Source: an uncultured Pelagibacteraceae bacterium
GTDB lineage: Bacteria > Pseudomonadota > Alphaproteobacteria > Pelagibacterales > Pelagibacteraceae
Length of the DNA: 64,000 nucleotides
Reading direction: 5' to 3'
Assembly: GCA_902635795.1 (NCBI GenBank)
Contig: CACPPH010000002.1
Span: 1 to 64,000, forward strand
The stretch's first letter is position 1. Each line of letters begins with the position of its first letter. Positions 55,355 to 64,000 of this stretch are shown piece by piece. Below the pieces are notes generated by a model, which saw only the letters and a program-made list of their open reading frames with translations, did no database searches and was not told the origin of the DNA. The translations under genes were made by a program, and so were the position numbers.

Positions 55355-56997
55355 TAAATTTTCTTTTTAATTTCCCAGTTAAAAGATTTATCTTTGTTAA
55401 CTAGATTACCAGAAATACTTATACATGTGCTATCTAAAATTTTTTTTCCTCCCAAAAAAATACTTTTTTCTACTTCTAAATTCTCTTCTTTAACACTAAA
55501 TAACACCGATTTATTTCTAGAAATTTGTATTAAAGCACTATTTCCACTCATAGTTTTTACAGCGGTTAAGGAAGGATTTAAATGGAATCTAAATACATAT
55601 CTTATAGGTATCCCGTCATTTCTTTTGAAAATATGATCTGTACCGGATAATTTATTATTTATTTTATCGATATAAATTTCTCTCTTATGTATACATTTAA
55701 AATTTTTTTCATAACCGTCATGTTTTATTGAACAGCCTATATAACTATTATTGTCTTTAAAATCTAAATCAATAGTCTTAAAAGTATTTTTTATTGAATT
55801 TCCAAAAACTCTATTAATAAGCTTATTTCTCTCAAACTTTGTAATAGCAGTATCGTTAATAGTTAAAGTCGATTGACTAGCAGTAAACCTGCTTATCAGT
55901 TCCGCTTTTGAAGAGATATTACTACCAAATCCGCAGTTTGTTATAATTTTCATTCCATCTAAGTAATATTCAAAAGAAAGTGGCCCAGATTGATAATTAT
56001 TTGAAAAACTTTTTTCTGGAGGACCCTCAACATCCATATAAAAGATCTGATTTTTTGTCCTCGCACATAAAATTCCACCTACGATATTTTTTTTATTTTT
56101 TTTATTAATTTTGAAATTTTCTATATATTTATCAAAATAATTTAGGTTTGTTTCCAAACCACCATTAAACAATGGAATACTATCATTTGGGGTTTTCATT
56201 AAATTTATACATGCAAAACCTTTTTTTATTATATCTCTTAAATATTCAGGTACATACTGTTCAGCGTCCTTTATGCTTTCACTACACAATAACAAATATT
56301 TCATTAAAAATATTAAATCATTAGGATTTCTAGAAAACGGGAAACCATCTTTATCAAAATTTGATTTAATAAATTTTTCAAGGTCTTTCAAACCCGTTTT
56401 GAAATTTTCTTCGTAATCTTTGAAAGTTAAACCAGATAGTATTAATGCAGTTAAAATTTCTATCTTTTTTTGGTTATTTTTCTCAAATTTGAGATTATTT
56501 TTTAAATGATTACATTGAATAACAATACTTTGAAAAAAACTTTTTTTAAATTCGAATGTTCCATTTTTAATTATTATATCTATGTTTAATATCCAGCTTA
56601 TGACTCTAGAACTTAATGTTGAACTTTCCCAAATTCTTTTTTTAAATTTTGAAAACTTAAGCATCCATAAATAAATTATTTTTTGAATATTCTTACCATC
56701 AGTTTTTCTATCAATAAGGTTTAACCATAAAAAGTTGTGGTACTCTTTAAATTTTTTATTTTTATTTTCAATCCAAAAATCATTAGAATTAATTTCATTT
56801 ATTTTAAAAGATTTTTTTTCGTAAGGTGAAATTATTGATAAAAGAAATGAGTTTGGACTAAATATAGCCTGGCTTGGAGCTTTCGATATCAATGTTTTAT
56901 TATAATGACCAGTTGAAAAATAAACTTTTTTTAAAAATTTTATTAAATTAATTTGAATAGCAACAAAATAATAATAGGCATCTTTTAAGCCAAACAT
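55354..56997 (-). CDS. Heparinase II/III-like protein
   Basis: 547 residues. The N-terminal half is helical (toroid-like), with FLWLNLIDRKTDGKNIQKIIYLWMLKF and LRDIIKKGFACINLMKTPNDSIPLFNGGLETNLNYFD. The C-terminal half (about 330-547) is beta-rich, with LSFEYYLDGMKIITNCGFGSN and GVSIKHDGY-like strands, as in the heparinase II/III beta-sandwich. No signal peptide is evident. The location between rpe and purH is shared with other alphaproteobacteria. Substrate unknown; a glycosaminoglycan-like or cell-surface uronic acid polymer is the family expectation. Confidence 0.82.
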   Translation of the reverse strand: MFGLKDAYYYFVAIQINLIKFLKKVYFSTGHYNKTLISKAPSQAIFSPNSFLLSIISPYEKKSFKINEINSNDFWIENKNKKFKEYHNFLWLNLIDRKTDGKNIQKIIYLWMLKFSKFKKRIWESSTLSSRVISWILNIDIIIKNGTFEFKKSFFQSIVIQCNHLKNNLKFEKNNQKKIEILTALILSGLTFKDYEENFKTGLKDLEKFIKSNFDKDGFPFSRNPNDLIFLMKYLLLCSESIKDAEQYVPEYLRDIIKKGFACINLMKTPNDSIPLFNGGLETNLNYFDKYIENFKINKKNKKNIVGGILCARTKNQIFYMDVEGPPEKSFSNNYQSGPLSFEYYLDGMKIITNCGFGSNISSKAELISRFTASQSTLTINDTAITKFERNKLINRVFGNSIKNTFKTIDLDFKDNNSYIGCSIKHDGYEKNFKCIHKREIYIDKINNKLSGTDHIFKRNDGIPIRYVFRFHLNPSLTAVKTMSGNSALIQISRNKSVLFSVKEENLEVEKSIFLGGKKILDSTCISISGNLVNKDKSFNWEIKKKI

Positions 56998-57000
56998 TAA

Positions 57001-57663
57001 TCAATTTTTTCTAAGTATCTCTATGTTTTTTTTTAGATTTCCTTTATTTTCTTTAAATATTGTAGACCCAGACACTAAAATATTCGCACCTGCTTTTTTT
57101 GCCATGCTACAATTTTCAAAATTTATTCCACCATCGATTTCTATGTCTACTTTTAAATTTTTACTTTTGATTATTTCTTTAATAGATTTGGTTTTTTCTA
57201 GAACTTCAGGCATAAATTTTTGCCCTCCAAAGCCAGGTTCCACACTCATGATTAAAACTAGATCAATTTCAGATAAATAATCTTTTATTAAATCAATTTT
57301 TGATTTAGGTTTAAGAGAAATTCCAACTTTCTTATTTTCCTTCTTAATAAGTTTTATTGTATTTGAAATGTTATCAGTAGCTTCAGGATGGAAAGTGATT
57401 ATATCGGCGCCTGCTTTTGCAAAATCTTTTATAAAATTATTTACTGGAGATATCATCAGATGAACATCAAATATCTTTTTAGTTAGTGGCCGAAGATTTT
57501 TTATGACTTCTGGACCAATTGTTAAATTTGGTACAAAATGACCGTCCATCACATCAATATGAATATAATCAGCACCAGCTTTTTCCAACGAAATTACCTC
57601 ACTGCCAAGCTTACTAAAATCAGCAGATAAAATTGAAGGTGAAATTTTGACTAAATTACTCAT
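57001..57663 (-). CDS. rpe: Ribulose-phosphate 3-epimerase
   Basis: 220 residues. SPSILSADFSKLG, YIHIDVMDGHFVPNLTIGPEVI, DVHLMI, MSVEPGFGGQKF and EIDGGINFENC are the successive barrel signatures including the metal-site His/Asp residues. It interconverts ribulose-5-P and xylulose-5-P. It lies three bases before the heparinase-like gene, and with purH forms one minus-strand run. Confidence 0.97.
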   Translation of the reverse strand: MSNLVKISPSILSADFSKLGSEVISLEKAGADYIHIDVMDGHFVPNLTIGPEVIKNLRPLTKKIFDVHLMISPVNNFIKDFAKAGADIITFHPEATDNISNTIKLIKKENKKVGISLKPKSKIDLIKDYLSEIDLVLIMSVEPGFGGQKFMPEVLEKTKSIKEIIKSKNLKVDIEIDGGINFENCSMAKKAGANILVSGSTIFKENKGNLKKNIEILRKN

Positions 57664-57707
57664 AACTATATTTATATTTTAAACAAAAACTTTGTCAAAA
57701 AATAAGC

Positions 57708-58043
57708 TTAATTAAACAGTTGATATAATTGTCTTGAAAAATCGCTTTCTAATGGAAAAGCTAGCATTCCCCAGACATCATAGCCAAGTATGTATGGCAT
57801 TGCATAAAACCTGAAAAGGTAGAAAAACCAAGCTACATATAAAGCAATAAAAGGTCCAAAAAGAAAACTTGGAGTTATAAATTTAAATAAATTAATTATG
57901 GGATTTGTAGTTTTTACGAATATACGCATGAAGAAAAAGGTTGAGTCTTCCCTTTGAAAAATATTCATAAATGCGCGACCTATTAAAGTCCACATTATAG
58001 TTCCTAATGCATAATCTAAAACTATTGCCCAAGTTGGTATCAT
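57708..58043 (-). CDS. YggT-like small membrane protein
   Basis: 111 residues with two to three hydrophobic segments (VLDYALGTIMWTLIGRAFMNIF, FLFGPFIALYVAWFFYLFRF). RIFVKTTNPIINLFKFITPSFL resembles the conserved NP...TxP motif of YggT proteins. The match is partial, so an uncharacterised integral membrane protein is the safe description. It follows the symporter gene but is separated from it by a terminator. It is transcribed in the same direction. Confidence 0.65.
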   Translation of the reverse strand: MIPTWAIVLDYALGTIMWTLIGRAFMNIFQREDSTFFFMRIFVKTTNPIINLFKFITPSFLFGPFIALYVAWFFYLFRFYAMPYILGYDVWGMLAFPLESDFSRQLYQLFN

Positions 58044-58068
58044 ATTTTTAAAATATCACGATTTAGGT

Positions 58069-58100
58069 AAAAAAAAAGGGGCGAATAAATCGCCCCTTTT
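58069..58100 (-). terminator. Intrinsic terminator after the symporter operon
   Basis: GGGGCGA (58078-58084), loop of five, TCGCCCC (58090-58096), extended by A4/T4 pairs. On the minus strand the hairpin is followed by a long U-run (the A-run at 58069-58077). It begins about 20 bases after the symporter stop. The T-run on the other side is shorter, so minus-strand use is favoured. Confidence 0.9.
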
Positions 58101-58119
58101 AATTTTAAATAATTGTTAA

Positions 58120-59976
58120 TTAGTGTTGCTTACCAAGAATAGCCTTACCTGTCGGTATTCTTGTATCGTCTACTAATTTTTGTGTAGCTGGACTTGGTTC
58201 TTTAGTCATTAAACTGACTACTACCATTACAACTAAACAAATTGGTGCTCCAATTAAACCAAATCTTAAGTGGTCAATACCTAAGAAAGGAGTATTTACA
58301 CCGCCCCATATTGGAACTGAGAATTTAGGGAACACCCACGTTAAGTAAACTGTTCCTGAAATAATTCCCGCCAATATACCAGCGATTGCACCTTCTCTAG
58401 TAGCTCTCTTCCACCATACACCAAGTACAAGTGGGAAGAATAAGCCTGACATTGCAAAGTCGAATGCCCAAGCAACCGAACCTAAGATACTTGTTAGCCT
58501 GAAAGAGGCTATGTAAGCACCAGCAGCTCCGATTATTACTAGAAGTGTACGAGCAACTAATAGTCTTTTAGCAGTTTCCGCTTTTGGATTTATGATCTTG
58601 TAGTAAATGTCGTGTGATAACGCATTTGAAATCGCAAGAACTAATCCATCAGCAGTTGACATAGCAGCAGCCATACCACCAGCAAACACTAGACCTGAGA
58701 TTACGAACGGTAGACCCGCTACTTCTGGAGTAGCTAATACTACAACGTCACCTCTCATGAACCATTCGTTTAACTGAAGTATTCCGTCACCATTAAAGTC
58801 TGCGATAAATACTTGTTTAACTTCAGACCATCTTTGTACCCACTCTATCGACTGAACTTCAGAAATAGATTTTCCGATAATTCCAGTTGGTAGATTTGGA
58901 TCCATCAATGCTAATTTAGACAATGTCGCTAACATAGGCGCTGAAGAGTAAAGTAAGAAAATAAAGAATAGCGACCAAGCTACTGATTTTCTTGCTGCTC
59001 TTACTGTAGGAGTTGTAAAGTATCTCATTAAGATATGAGGTAACGATGCAGTTCCTACCATCATACAAATCGCTAACGATAAGTATTTCCAGACAGCCAT
59101 TCCACCTTCAGGTACTCCAGAGTGAGATCCAGAGATATATTTCAATCCTCCTGGTACCCCAGCTGCTTTCATATCTGCGGCGCTGTTTTTAACTAGTCCA
59201 AATTGTTGTTCAAGTTCGCCAAGTCTTGCAACTTCATCACCTAACATTAAGTGAGGGAAAATTCCTCCACCTACGTTAGAACTAATCCAGAATACTGGTA
59301 TTAAGTATGCGATGATTAATACAATGTACTGAGCAACCTGTGTCCAAGTTACGGCTCTCATTCCACCAAGCATTGAACAGATAAGGATACTTATTAATCC
59401 TACCCATACGCCTGCTTCGAACGGAATTCCAAGAGCTCTAGAAGCAATTGTTCCCGTAGCATTAATTTGTGCTGTTACGTAAGTAAATGATGCTATGAAA
59501 AGCACGAATACTGATGCAGCTCTCACCGCATTACCACCGTATCGTGTTCCGATAAAATCAGGAACTGTGTAACATCCAAACTTTCTTAGGTACGGAGCCA
59601 TTAGAGTTGCAACAAGTACGTATCCACCTGTCCAACCTACTAAGAAGGCCATATAAGTATAGCCACCAAAGTAAACTCCACCCGCTAAAGCTACGAATGA
59701 TGCACCTGACATCCAGTCAGCTGCTGTTGCCATCCCGTTAAACACGGTTGGCACTTGTCTTCCTGCAACATAGTAGGCATCTACTTGAATGGTTCTTGAT
59801 AAATAACCGATTAAGGCATAAATCAATACCGTGAAAGCCACGAACATCACTCCGATGTTTTTAGCTGACACACCTGCTTGCTCTGCTAATGCCATCAAAA
59901 TGATGAACACTATAAAGCCACCAGTGTAGGTACCATATATTTTAGGAAGGTTTTGTATAAAATCTCCTTTAAACAT
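58120..59976 (-). CDS. Sodium/solute symporter, large subunit (ActP-like, VC_2705 type)
   Basis: 618 residues, about 13 membrane segments of the SSS fold: YVAGRQVPTVFNGMATAADWMSGASFVALAG (about 68-98), MLGGMRAVTWTQVAQYIVL and AGGMAAAMSTADGLVLAISNALSHDIYYK (sodium-site region). A hydrophilic insertion near 375-410 contains an EF-hand-like loop (D393-E404). Pairing with a DUF4212 small protein and proximity to acs suggest acetate or another short carboxylate as substrate (inference). Base composition is richer in G+C than neighbours, consistent with high expression. Confidence 0.9.
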   Translation of the reverse strand: MFKGDFIQNLPKIYGTYTGGFIVFIILMALAEQAGVSAKNIGVMFVAFTVLIYALIGYLSRTIQVDAYYVAGRQVPTVFNGMATAADWMSGASFVALAGGVYFGGYTYMAFLVGWTGGYVLVATLMAPYLRKFGCYTVPDFIGTRYGGNAVRAASVFVLFIASFTYVTAQINATGTIASRALGIPFEAGVWVGLISILICSMLGGMRAVTWTQVAQYIVLIIAYLIPVFWISSNVGGGIFPHLMLGDEVARLGELEQQFGLVKNSAADMKAAGVPGGLKYISGSHSGVPEGGMAVWKYLSLAICMMVGTASLPHILMRYFTTPTVRAARKSVAWSLFFIFLLYSSAPMLATLSKLALMDPNLPTGIIGKSISEVQSIEWVQRWSEVKQVFIADFNGDGILQLNEWFMRGDVVVLATPEVAGLPFVISGLVFAGGMAAAMSTADGLVLAISNALSHDIYYKIINPKAETAKRLLVARTLLVIIGAAGAYIASFRLTSILGSVAWAFDFAMSGLFFPLVLGVWWKRATREGAIAGILAGIISGTVYLTWVFPKFSVPIWGGVNTPFLGIDHLRFGLIGAPICLVVMVVVSLMTKEPSPATQKLVDDTRIPTGKAILGKQH

Positions 59977-60233
59977 TAGTCATCCTCTCTTTCTGAGAAA
60001 CCATGTTCTTCGTCGATTTTTTCTTGTTTATTTGCAGTCCAAAACAAAATTATCACAAAGGCAAGAAGTGATCCTTGCGCAGTCATGTAATATGCTAGTG
60101 GATAGCCAAGAAAAGACATCGTGTTCAGTTCTGAACCAAACATGAAGATCACTAATGAGAAGAAAGCCCAAAGAACCAATGTTACTATCATATGGTTTTT
60201 GGTCTTATTCCAATATGCGTCTTTATTTGACAT
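59976..60233 (-). CDS. DUF4212 small subunit of sodium/solute symporter
   Basis: 85 residues with two membrane segments (HMIVTLVLWAFFSLVIFMFGSEL; GYPLAYYMTAQGSLLAFVIILFWTANKQ) and an acidic C-terminus. YPLAYYMTAQGSLLAFVIILF is characteristic of DUF4212 proteins, which occur beside VC_2705-type symporters. It overlaps the large-subunit start by one base. A strong Shine-Dalgarno AGGGGGAAAT precedes the ATG. Confidence 0.9.
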   Translation of the reverse strand: MSNKDAYWNKTKNHMIVTLVLWAFFSLVIFMFGSELNTMSFLGYPLAYYMTAQGSLLAFVIILFWTANKQEKIDEEHGFSEREDD

Positions 60234-60255
60234 ATTTCCCCCTATTTATTTTTTA

Positions 60256-60273
60256 ACTTTTTACGTAAAAAGT
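60256..60273. promoter_or_regulatory. Perfect 18-base palindrome upstream of the symporter operon
   Basis: ACTTTTTACGTAAAAAGT is an uninterrupted perfect palindrome centred 31 bases upstream of the DUF4212 start. It has no loop, so a protein-binding operator in the promoter or 5' leader is more likely than a hairpin. The regulator is unknown. Confidence 0.55.
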
Positions 60274-60388
60274 ACTCTTATTGCTGGGGAGCATACTGAT
60301 TATGAGTTGAATTAAAAGAGAAAAAAGGACCCCAAAACCAATTTGAAATGCTATAAGACAAGTAAATTAAAGGGTTTTTAAATACAAC

Positions 60389-61030
60389 GTGAAATTGAAT
60401 CTAGATAAATTGCGAAACACTCTTAGAACCACTCTAATTGACATTTGGGAGTATGTAATTCCAATTTGGAAAATATCTGGCCTTTTTAAAAGAATAAAGT
60501 CCAAAAAAGATTTGGAAAACTTCATTCAAGAAAGATCAGCACATGTTGCGCAAACGACTTTATATGGCTACCTAAAAACAAGAATAGGAGTCAAGTACAT
60601 CGCAATGATGGAGGATGAAGTTTTTCTAAAATCTATCAATATTGCAAAATGGAATATTTACGTGGTCGCATTAGCTGATTGTGCTTTCTATGTTTTTTCT
60701 TATCTTATTTCAGAAAAAAACTTGAAAGAGAATGATTGTAAAGAAATCTTTTTAAATATCTTAGAAAACGAAAAAGAAAATGGTTTAAGTGATGAAATTT
60801 TTGACAGAGGTAAAAAAAATTTTTTAGAGAGAATAAATAAAGTAAATTTTTCAAACTATTATTTAAATGATCCATTTAAGGAGAGTGGTCAAGCATTATA
60901 CTATTGGTCACCAATTGCAGATGAATTAAAATCACTAGACAAAAAAATAGTCTTAAACTCTATTCATTTAAAATGGGCATTGATGAAGGATGAATTTACA
61001 AAATTAACAAAAGATTTAAAATTTAGTTAA
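60389..61030 (+). CDS. Conserved-looking protein of unknown function
   Basis: 213 residues from GTG at 60389 ([27 protein letters not shown]). It is predicted largely helical. It contains [63 protein letters not shown] (about 50-115), with a hydrophobic helix near 95-112, and [31 protein letters not shown] near 168-198. I do not recognise a domain; it may be soluble or peripheral. It lies between the symporter (divergent) and acs (convergent, stops overlapping), hinting at a C2-metabolism role (inference). Confidence 0.75.
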   Translation: MKLNLDKLRNTLRTTLIDIWEYVIPIWKISGLFKRIKSKKDLENFIQERSAHVAQTTLYGYLKTRIGVKYIAMMEDEVFLKSINIAKWNIYVVALADCAFYVFSYLISEKNLKENDCKEIFLNILENEKENGLSDEIFDRGKKNFLERINKVNFSNYYLNDPFKESGQALYYWSPIADELKSLDKKIVLNSIHLKWALMKDEFTKLTKDLKFS

Positions 61031-63162
61031 CCTTTATTTTGTCTATTTTCGACAAGAGATGTTACTACACTAGGATCCGCCAACGTTGTTGTGTCTCCTA
61101 AATTATCAGGTTCATTGGCAGCAATTTTTCTTAAAATTCTTCTCATAATTTTTCCAGATCTTGTTTTTGGTAATCCAGGTGCAAATTGAATTACATCCGG
61201 TGTAGCTATTGGACCGATTTGTTTTCTAACCCAAAGTTTAAGATCTCTTTCTAAATCTCCAGTAGGGTTTTCACCAGCGTTTAAAGTAACATAACAATAT
61301 AACCCGTTGCCTTTTATGCTATGCGGAAATCCGACCACAGCAGCCTCAGCTACTTTAGGATGAGCTACGAATGCACTTTCAATCTCAGCTGTTCCAAGAT
61401 TATGGCCCGATACAATAATAACATCATCCACTCTTCCTGTAATCCAATAATAACCGTCTTTGTCTCTTCTGCATCCGTCCCCAGTAAAATATTTTCCATC
61501 AAATTGAGAAAAGTAGGTATCTATAAATCTTTGATGATCTCCATAAACTGTTCGCATTTGACCCGGCCAAGAAGAAGCCATACAAAGTCTTCCCTTGCCT
61601 TCCCCTTTTACAGTTTTACCATCTTTATCAACTAAAACTGGTTTGATGCCGTAAAAAGGTTTAGTTGCTGAGCCAGGCTTTAAATCTATTGCTCCAGGTT
61701 GAGGCGCAATTAAAATTCCTCCAGTTTCTGTTTGCCACCAAGTATCAACAATTGGACATCTAGAGTCCCCAACTATCTTATAATACCACATCCAAGCCTC
61801 TGGATTTATGGGCTCTCCAACAGTTCCTAATAATTTTAGCGTTTTTCTACTTGTTTTTTTTACAGGCTTATCTCCCTCTCGCATCAAAGCTCTTATTGCT
61901 GTTGGAGCAGTATAAAAAATATTTACTTTATATTTATCAACTATTTGCCACCATCTTGAGCTATCTGGATAATTTGGAACTCCTTCAAACATAATAGTTG
62001 TAGCTCCATTAGATAGAGGTCCGTAAATAATATAACTATGACCTGTTACCCAACCTATGTCAGCTGTGCACCAATAAATATCATTAGCTTTATAGTCAAA
62101 AATATACTGATGGGTCATCGAAGCATAAACCATGTATCCACCTGTAGTATGTAGAACACCTTTAGGTTTTCCAGTAGAACCAGAAGTATATAAAATAAAT
62201 AGCGGGTCTTCTGCGCCCATTTCCTCCGGATCACATTTTGATGGAACTGATGAAATTAGCTCTTTGTAAGAAACATCTCTTTCATTATTCCAATCAACTT
62301 GATTGCCAGTTCTCTCAACAACTACACATTTTTTTACCCCAGGACATTGATCTAAGGCCTCATCAGCAATTTTTTTTAACGGAATTATTTTTCCACCTCT
62401 AACTCCTTCGTCCGCAGTTATCAAATATTCAGACTCGCAATCAGTAATTCTCGTAGCTATCGAGTCAGGTGAAAAACCACCAAATATAATTGAGTGAACA
62501 GCACCAATTCTTGCACAAGCCAACATAATGTAAGCTAATTCAGGGATCATAGTCAGATAAATTGTAACTCTATCTCCTTTTTGTATACCTAAACTTTTAA
62601 GGCCATTTGCAGCTTTACATACGTTTTGGTGCAATTCTTTGTAAGAAATTTTTTTTGTATCAGCGGGATCATCGCCGACCCAAATGATTGCTGTTTTGCT
62701 TGGATTTTTCTTTAAATGTCTATCTATACAATTCGCCGAAGCATTTAAAGTTCCATCATAATACCATTTTATTTTTACCTCATCTTTACTGTATTTTACG
62801 TCTTTAATTTTTGTATACTTTTTCATCCAAGTAATTCTTTTTCCCTCTTTAGCCCAAAATTTATCGTTTTCTTTAATAGACATCTTATATTTCTTTTTAT
62901 ATTTAGAATCGTTGACGTAAGCATGATTTGCCCAACTATCTGAGACTTTTATAACTGAATTGCCGTCGCTATCTTTTGAGTGTACGGGAGCTTTAAAATT
63001 AATTCGTCTTACTCTTCTAGTTTTTTTTCTGGATTTTTTTCTTTTTTTGGATTTTCTAGTTTTTTTTCTAGACCTACTGATTTTTCTAGACTTTTTAACT
63101 TTTCTAGATTTCTTCCTATATTTTTTTACTTTTGATTTTTTCTTTTTTTTCTTTTTAGCCAC
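61027..63162 (-). CDS. acs: Acetyl-CoA synthetase with basic N-terminal tail
   Basis: 711 residues versus about 650 for typical Acs. The enzyme part starts about residue 78 ([19 protein letters not shown]): AMP-binding motif [18 protein letters not shown] (about 325), [10 protein letters not shown] near 475, and the acetylation-site region [17 protein letters not shown] near 670 with catalytic Lys. Residues 1-55 form a Lys/Arg/Ser tail with no acidic residue. The start is GTG at 63162 after GGGGAA; the next Met is inside the conserved domain. It activates acetate to acetyl-CoA. Confidence 0.95.
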   Translation of the reverse strand: MAKKKKKKKSKVKKYRKKSRKVKKSRKISRSRKKTRKSKKRKKSRKKTRRVRRINFKAPVHSKDSDGNSVIKVSDSWANHAYVNDSKYKKKYKMSIKENDKFWAKEGKRITWMKKYTKIKDVKYSKDEVKIKWYYDGTLNASANCIDRHLKKNPSKTAIIWVGDDPADTKKISYKELHQNVCKAANGLKSLGIQKGDRVTIYLTMIPELAYIMLACARIGAVHSIIFGGFSPDSIATRITDCESEYLITADEGVRGGKIIPLKKIADEALDQCPGVKKCVVVERTGNQVDWNNERDVSYKELISSVPSKCDPEEMGAEDPLFILYTSGSTGKPKGVLHTTGGYMVYASMTHQYIFDYKANDIYWCTADIGWVTGHSYIIYGPLSNGATTIMFEGVPNYPDSSRWWQIVDKYKVNIFYTAPTAIRALMREGDKPVKKTSRKTLKLLGTVGEPINPEAWMWYYKIVGDSRCPIVDTWWQTETGGILIAPQPGAIDLKPGSATKPFYGIKPVLVDKDGKTVKGEGKGRLCMASSWPGQMRTVYGDHQRFIDTYFSQFDGKYFTGDGCRRDKDGYYWITGRVDDVIIVSGHNLGTAEIESAFVAHPKVAEAAVVGFPHSIKGNGLYCYVTLNAGENPTGDLERDLKLWVRKQIGPIATPDVIQFAPGLPKTRSGKIMRRILRKIAANEPDNLGDTTTLADPSVVTSLVENRQNKG

Positions 63163-63179
63163 AAATTCCCCTAAATTTT

Positions 63180-63593
63180 TTATATTTTACCCATGTTACA
63201 AATAATTTTCCAGCTTTTATAATCTATTGGCATCACTGACAATCTGCTTTGTTTTATCAACGCTAAATGAGATATTTTCTTGTTTTTTTTAATTTTTTCC
63301 AGAGAAATAGCCCTTTTAAATTTACTTACAAACCTAACTTGAACGGCCACAAATCTTTTTTTCTTATCAGTTCTATCGATAAAAGCTGATTTAATTACTT
63401 TTACTATGCCAACAATTTCTTTTCCGATATTTGAATGATAGAAAAAACATAAATCACCATTTTTCATTTTTCTCAAATTATTTGAGGCTTGATAATTTCT
63501 AACTCCATCCCAGGCAGCACCTTTCATGCCAGCTTTTATTTGCTGATCAATCGACCAAACATCAGGCTCAGACTTAAGTAACCAATATTTCAT
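63180..63593 (-). CDS. EVE-domain protein
   Basis: 137 residues. [45 protein letters not shown] and [10 protein letters not shown] are the EVE (thymocyte nuclear protein 1-like) signatures. The PUA-like fold recognises modified bases in nucleic acid; in proteobacteria the ligand is not established. It touches the tsaD stop (one-base overlap), and tsaD-EVE pairing recurs in alphaproteobacteria. Confidence 0.92.
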   Translation of the reverse strand: MKYWLLKSEPDVWSIDQQIKAGMKGAAWDGVRNYQASNNLRKMKNGDLCFFYHSNIGKEIVGIVKVIKSAFIDRTDKKKRFVAVQVRFVSKFKRAISLEKIKKNKKISHLALIKQSRLSVMPIDYKSWKIICNMGKI

Positions 63594-64000
63594 TATAACT
63601 TTAAACCTGGCCCTTTCATGTACGGGGCATTTTCATCCAAAGGCCATCTAGATCTAGCATTAACATCTATTTCATTTAATAATTTTTTTTTAAATCTTTT
63701 AATACCTGCCCAAGCAATCATAGCAGCGTTATCACCACAAAATTTTAAATTAGGATAAATAACTTTAAATCCTATTTCTTTTGAAAGTTTTTTTAAATTT
63801 TCTCTTATTGAAATATTAGCAGCCACACCTCCGGCTACAACTAGATTAACATTTGATGAATTAATATTTTTTTTAAACATTTCAATTGCAATTTTTGTTT
63901 TTTTAAAAAGAATTTTGTTTATGGTATTTTGGAAAGAAGCTGCAAGATCAAATTTTAATTTTTTGTTTCCATTTATTTTTTTTGACTCTCTTAAAACTGC
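63593..64000 (-). CDS. tsaD: tRNA t6A37 threonylcarbamoyltransferase TsaD, C-terminal part (cut by window edge)
   Basis: 136 residues are visible; the frame is open to base 64000. LKFDLAASFQNTINKILFKK, NLVVAGGVAANISIRENL and PNLKFCGDNAAMIAWAGIKRF (metal-site Asp in GDNAAMIAW) are strong TsaD/Gcp signatures. It transfers threonylcarbamoyl to A37 of ANN-decoding tRNAs together with TsaB. The N-terminal half with the metal-binding HxxxH motif lies outside the window. Confidence 0.95.
   Translation of the reverse strand, partial: AVLRESKKINGNKKLKFDLAASFQNTINKILFKKTKIAIEMFKKNINSSNVNLVVAGGVAANISIRENLKKLSKEIGFKVIYPNLKFCGDNAAMIAWAGIKRFKKKLLNEIDVNARSRWPLDENAPYMKGPGLKL

Noticed and set aside
62960-63205. 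Hydrophobic Leu/Phe-rich frame on the plus strand opposite the acs start
   Set aside because: It is the complement of the Lys/Arg codons (AAA/AGA) of the Acs tail, which necessarily reads as Phe/Leu/Ser. It has no independent start signal.
1-64000. Mobile elements, CRISPR arrays, prophage or defence systems
   Set aside because: No transposase or integrase frames, no regularly spaced repeats and no phage genes were seen. All genes fit a conserved core chromosome.

Overview
The window is AT-rich (by eye about 30% G+C) and almost fully coding. It looks like a chromosomal segment of a streamlined marine alphaproteobacterium, most likely the SAR11/Pelagibacter lineage. The support is the alphaproteobacterial gene order (mnmE-mnmG-rsmG-parA-parB, hemE-hemH-hemJ-rho, maf-aroE-coaE-dnaQ, grpE-dnaK-dnaJ-dapB), very short intergenic spaces and lysine/asparagine-rich proteins. 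No gap between genes exceeds 300 bases; the largest (about 270 bases, 48595-48866) is the best candidate for the replication origin. No insertion sequence, prophage, CRISPR array or pseudogene was seen.

Layout. 1-2540 (minus): phoH-like (cut by the edge), miaB, fur, short tsaB. 2509-3564: polysaccharide deacetylase. 3566-8137 (minus): Bax-like glucosaminidase, nfu, trpS, murJ. 8207-10489: malic enzyme with phosphotransacetylase domain. 10486-13613: envelope genes (BON lipoprotein, LpoA-like protein) with rsmI and rdgB. 13657-19892 (plus): grpE, dnaK, dnaJ, a 55-residue membrane protein, dapB, nth, a PfkB kinase. 19914-20653 (minus): a winged-helix regulator coupled to a 40-residue ArfA-like ribosome rescue factor. 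20648-22365: L,D-transpeptidase, yggS and a ThiE/TenI-like protein. 22384-23472: major porin. 23683-28151 (plus): DUF3576 lipoprotein, leuS, lptE, holA. 28141-34757 (minus): parB, parA, rsmG, mnmG, mnmE and a UbiH-type hydroxylase, with two parS sites inside rsmG. 34813-37438: ftsK, lolA. 37435-41266 (minus): his genes with HIT and GNAT proteins. 41363-43279: hslVU. 43274-48594: Smr, Tim44-like, fxsA, secB, dnaQ, coaE, aroE, maf, ppsR. 48867-52637 (plus): hemE, hemH, hemJ, rho. 52641-57663: Lon-N protein, tRNA-Gly, phhB, purH, heparinase-like, rpe. 57708-64000: YggT-like protein, two-part sodium/solute symporter, an unknown gene, acs, EVE protein, tsaD (cut by the edge).

Functionally it is a housekeeping region around origin and partition functions: ParA/ParB with parS, FtsK, tRNA U34 modification (MnmE/G), t6A and ms2i6A modification (TsaB/TsaD, MiaB), proteostasis (DnaK system, HslUV, SecB, ArfA), haem and histidine synthesis, and a C2 module (acetate-type symporter, Acs, malic enzyme/PTA fusion).

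The points most worth a second look are the candidate origin beside hemE, the two perfect parS cores inside rsmG, the unannotated-size ArfA homologue, the acidic-free Lys/Arg tail on acetyl-CoA synthetase, an EF-hand loop in the symporter, a perfect 18-base palindrome upstream of the symporter operon, and several divergent gene pairs whose start codons touch or overlap.
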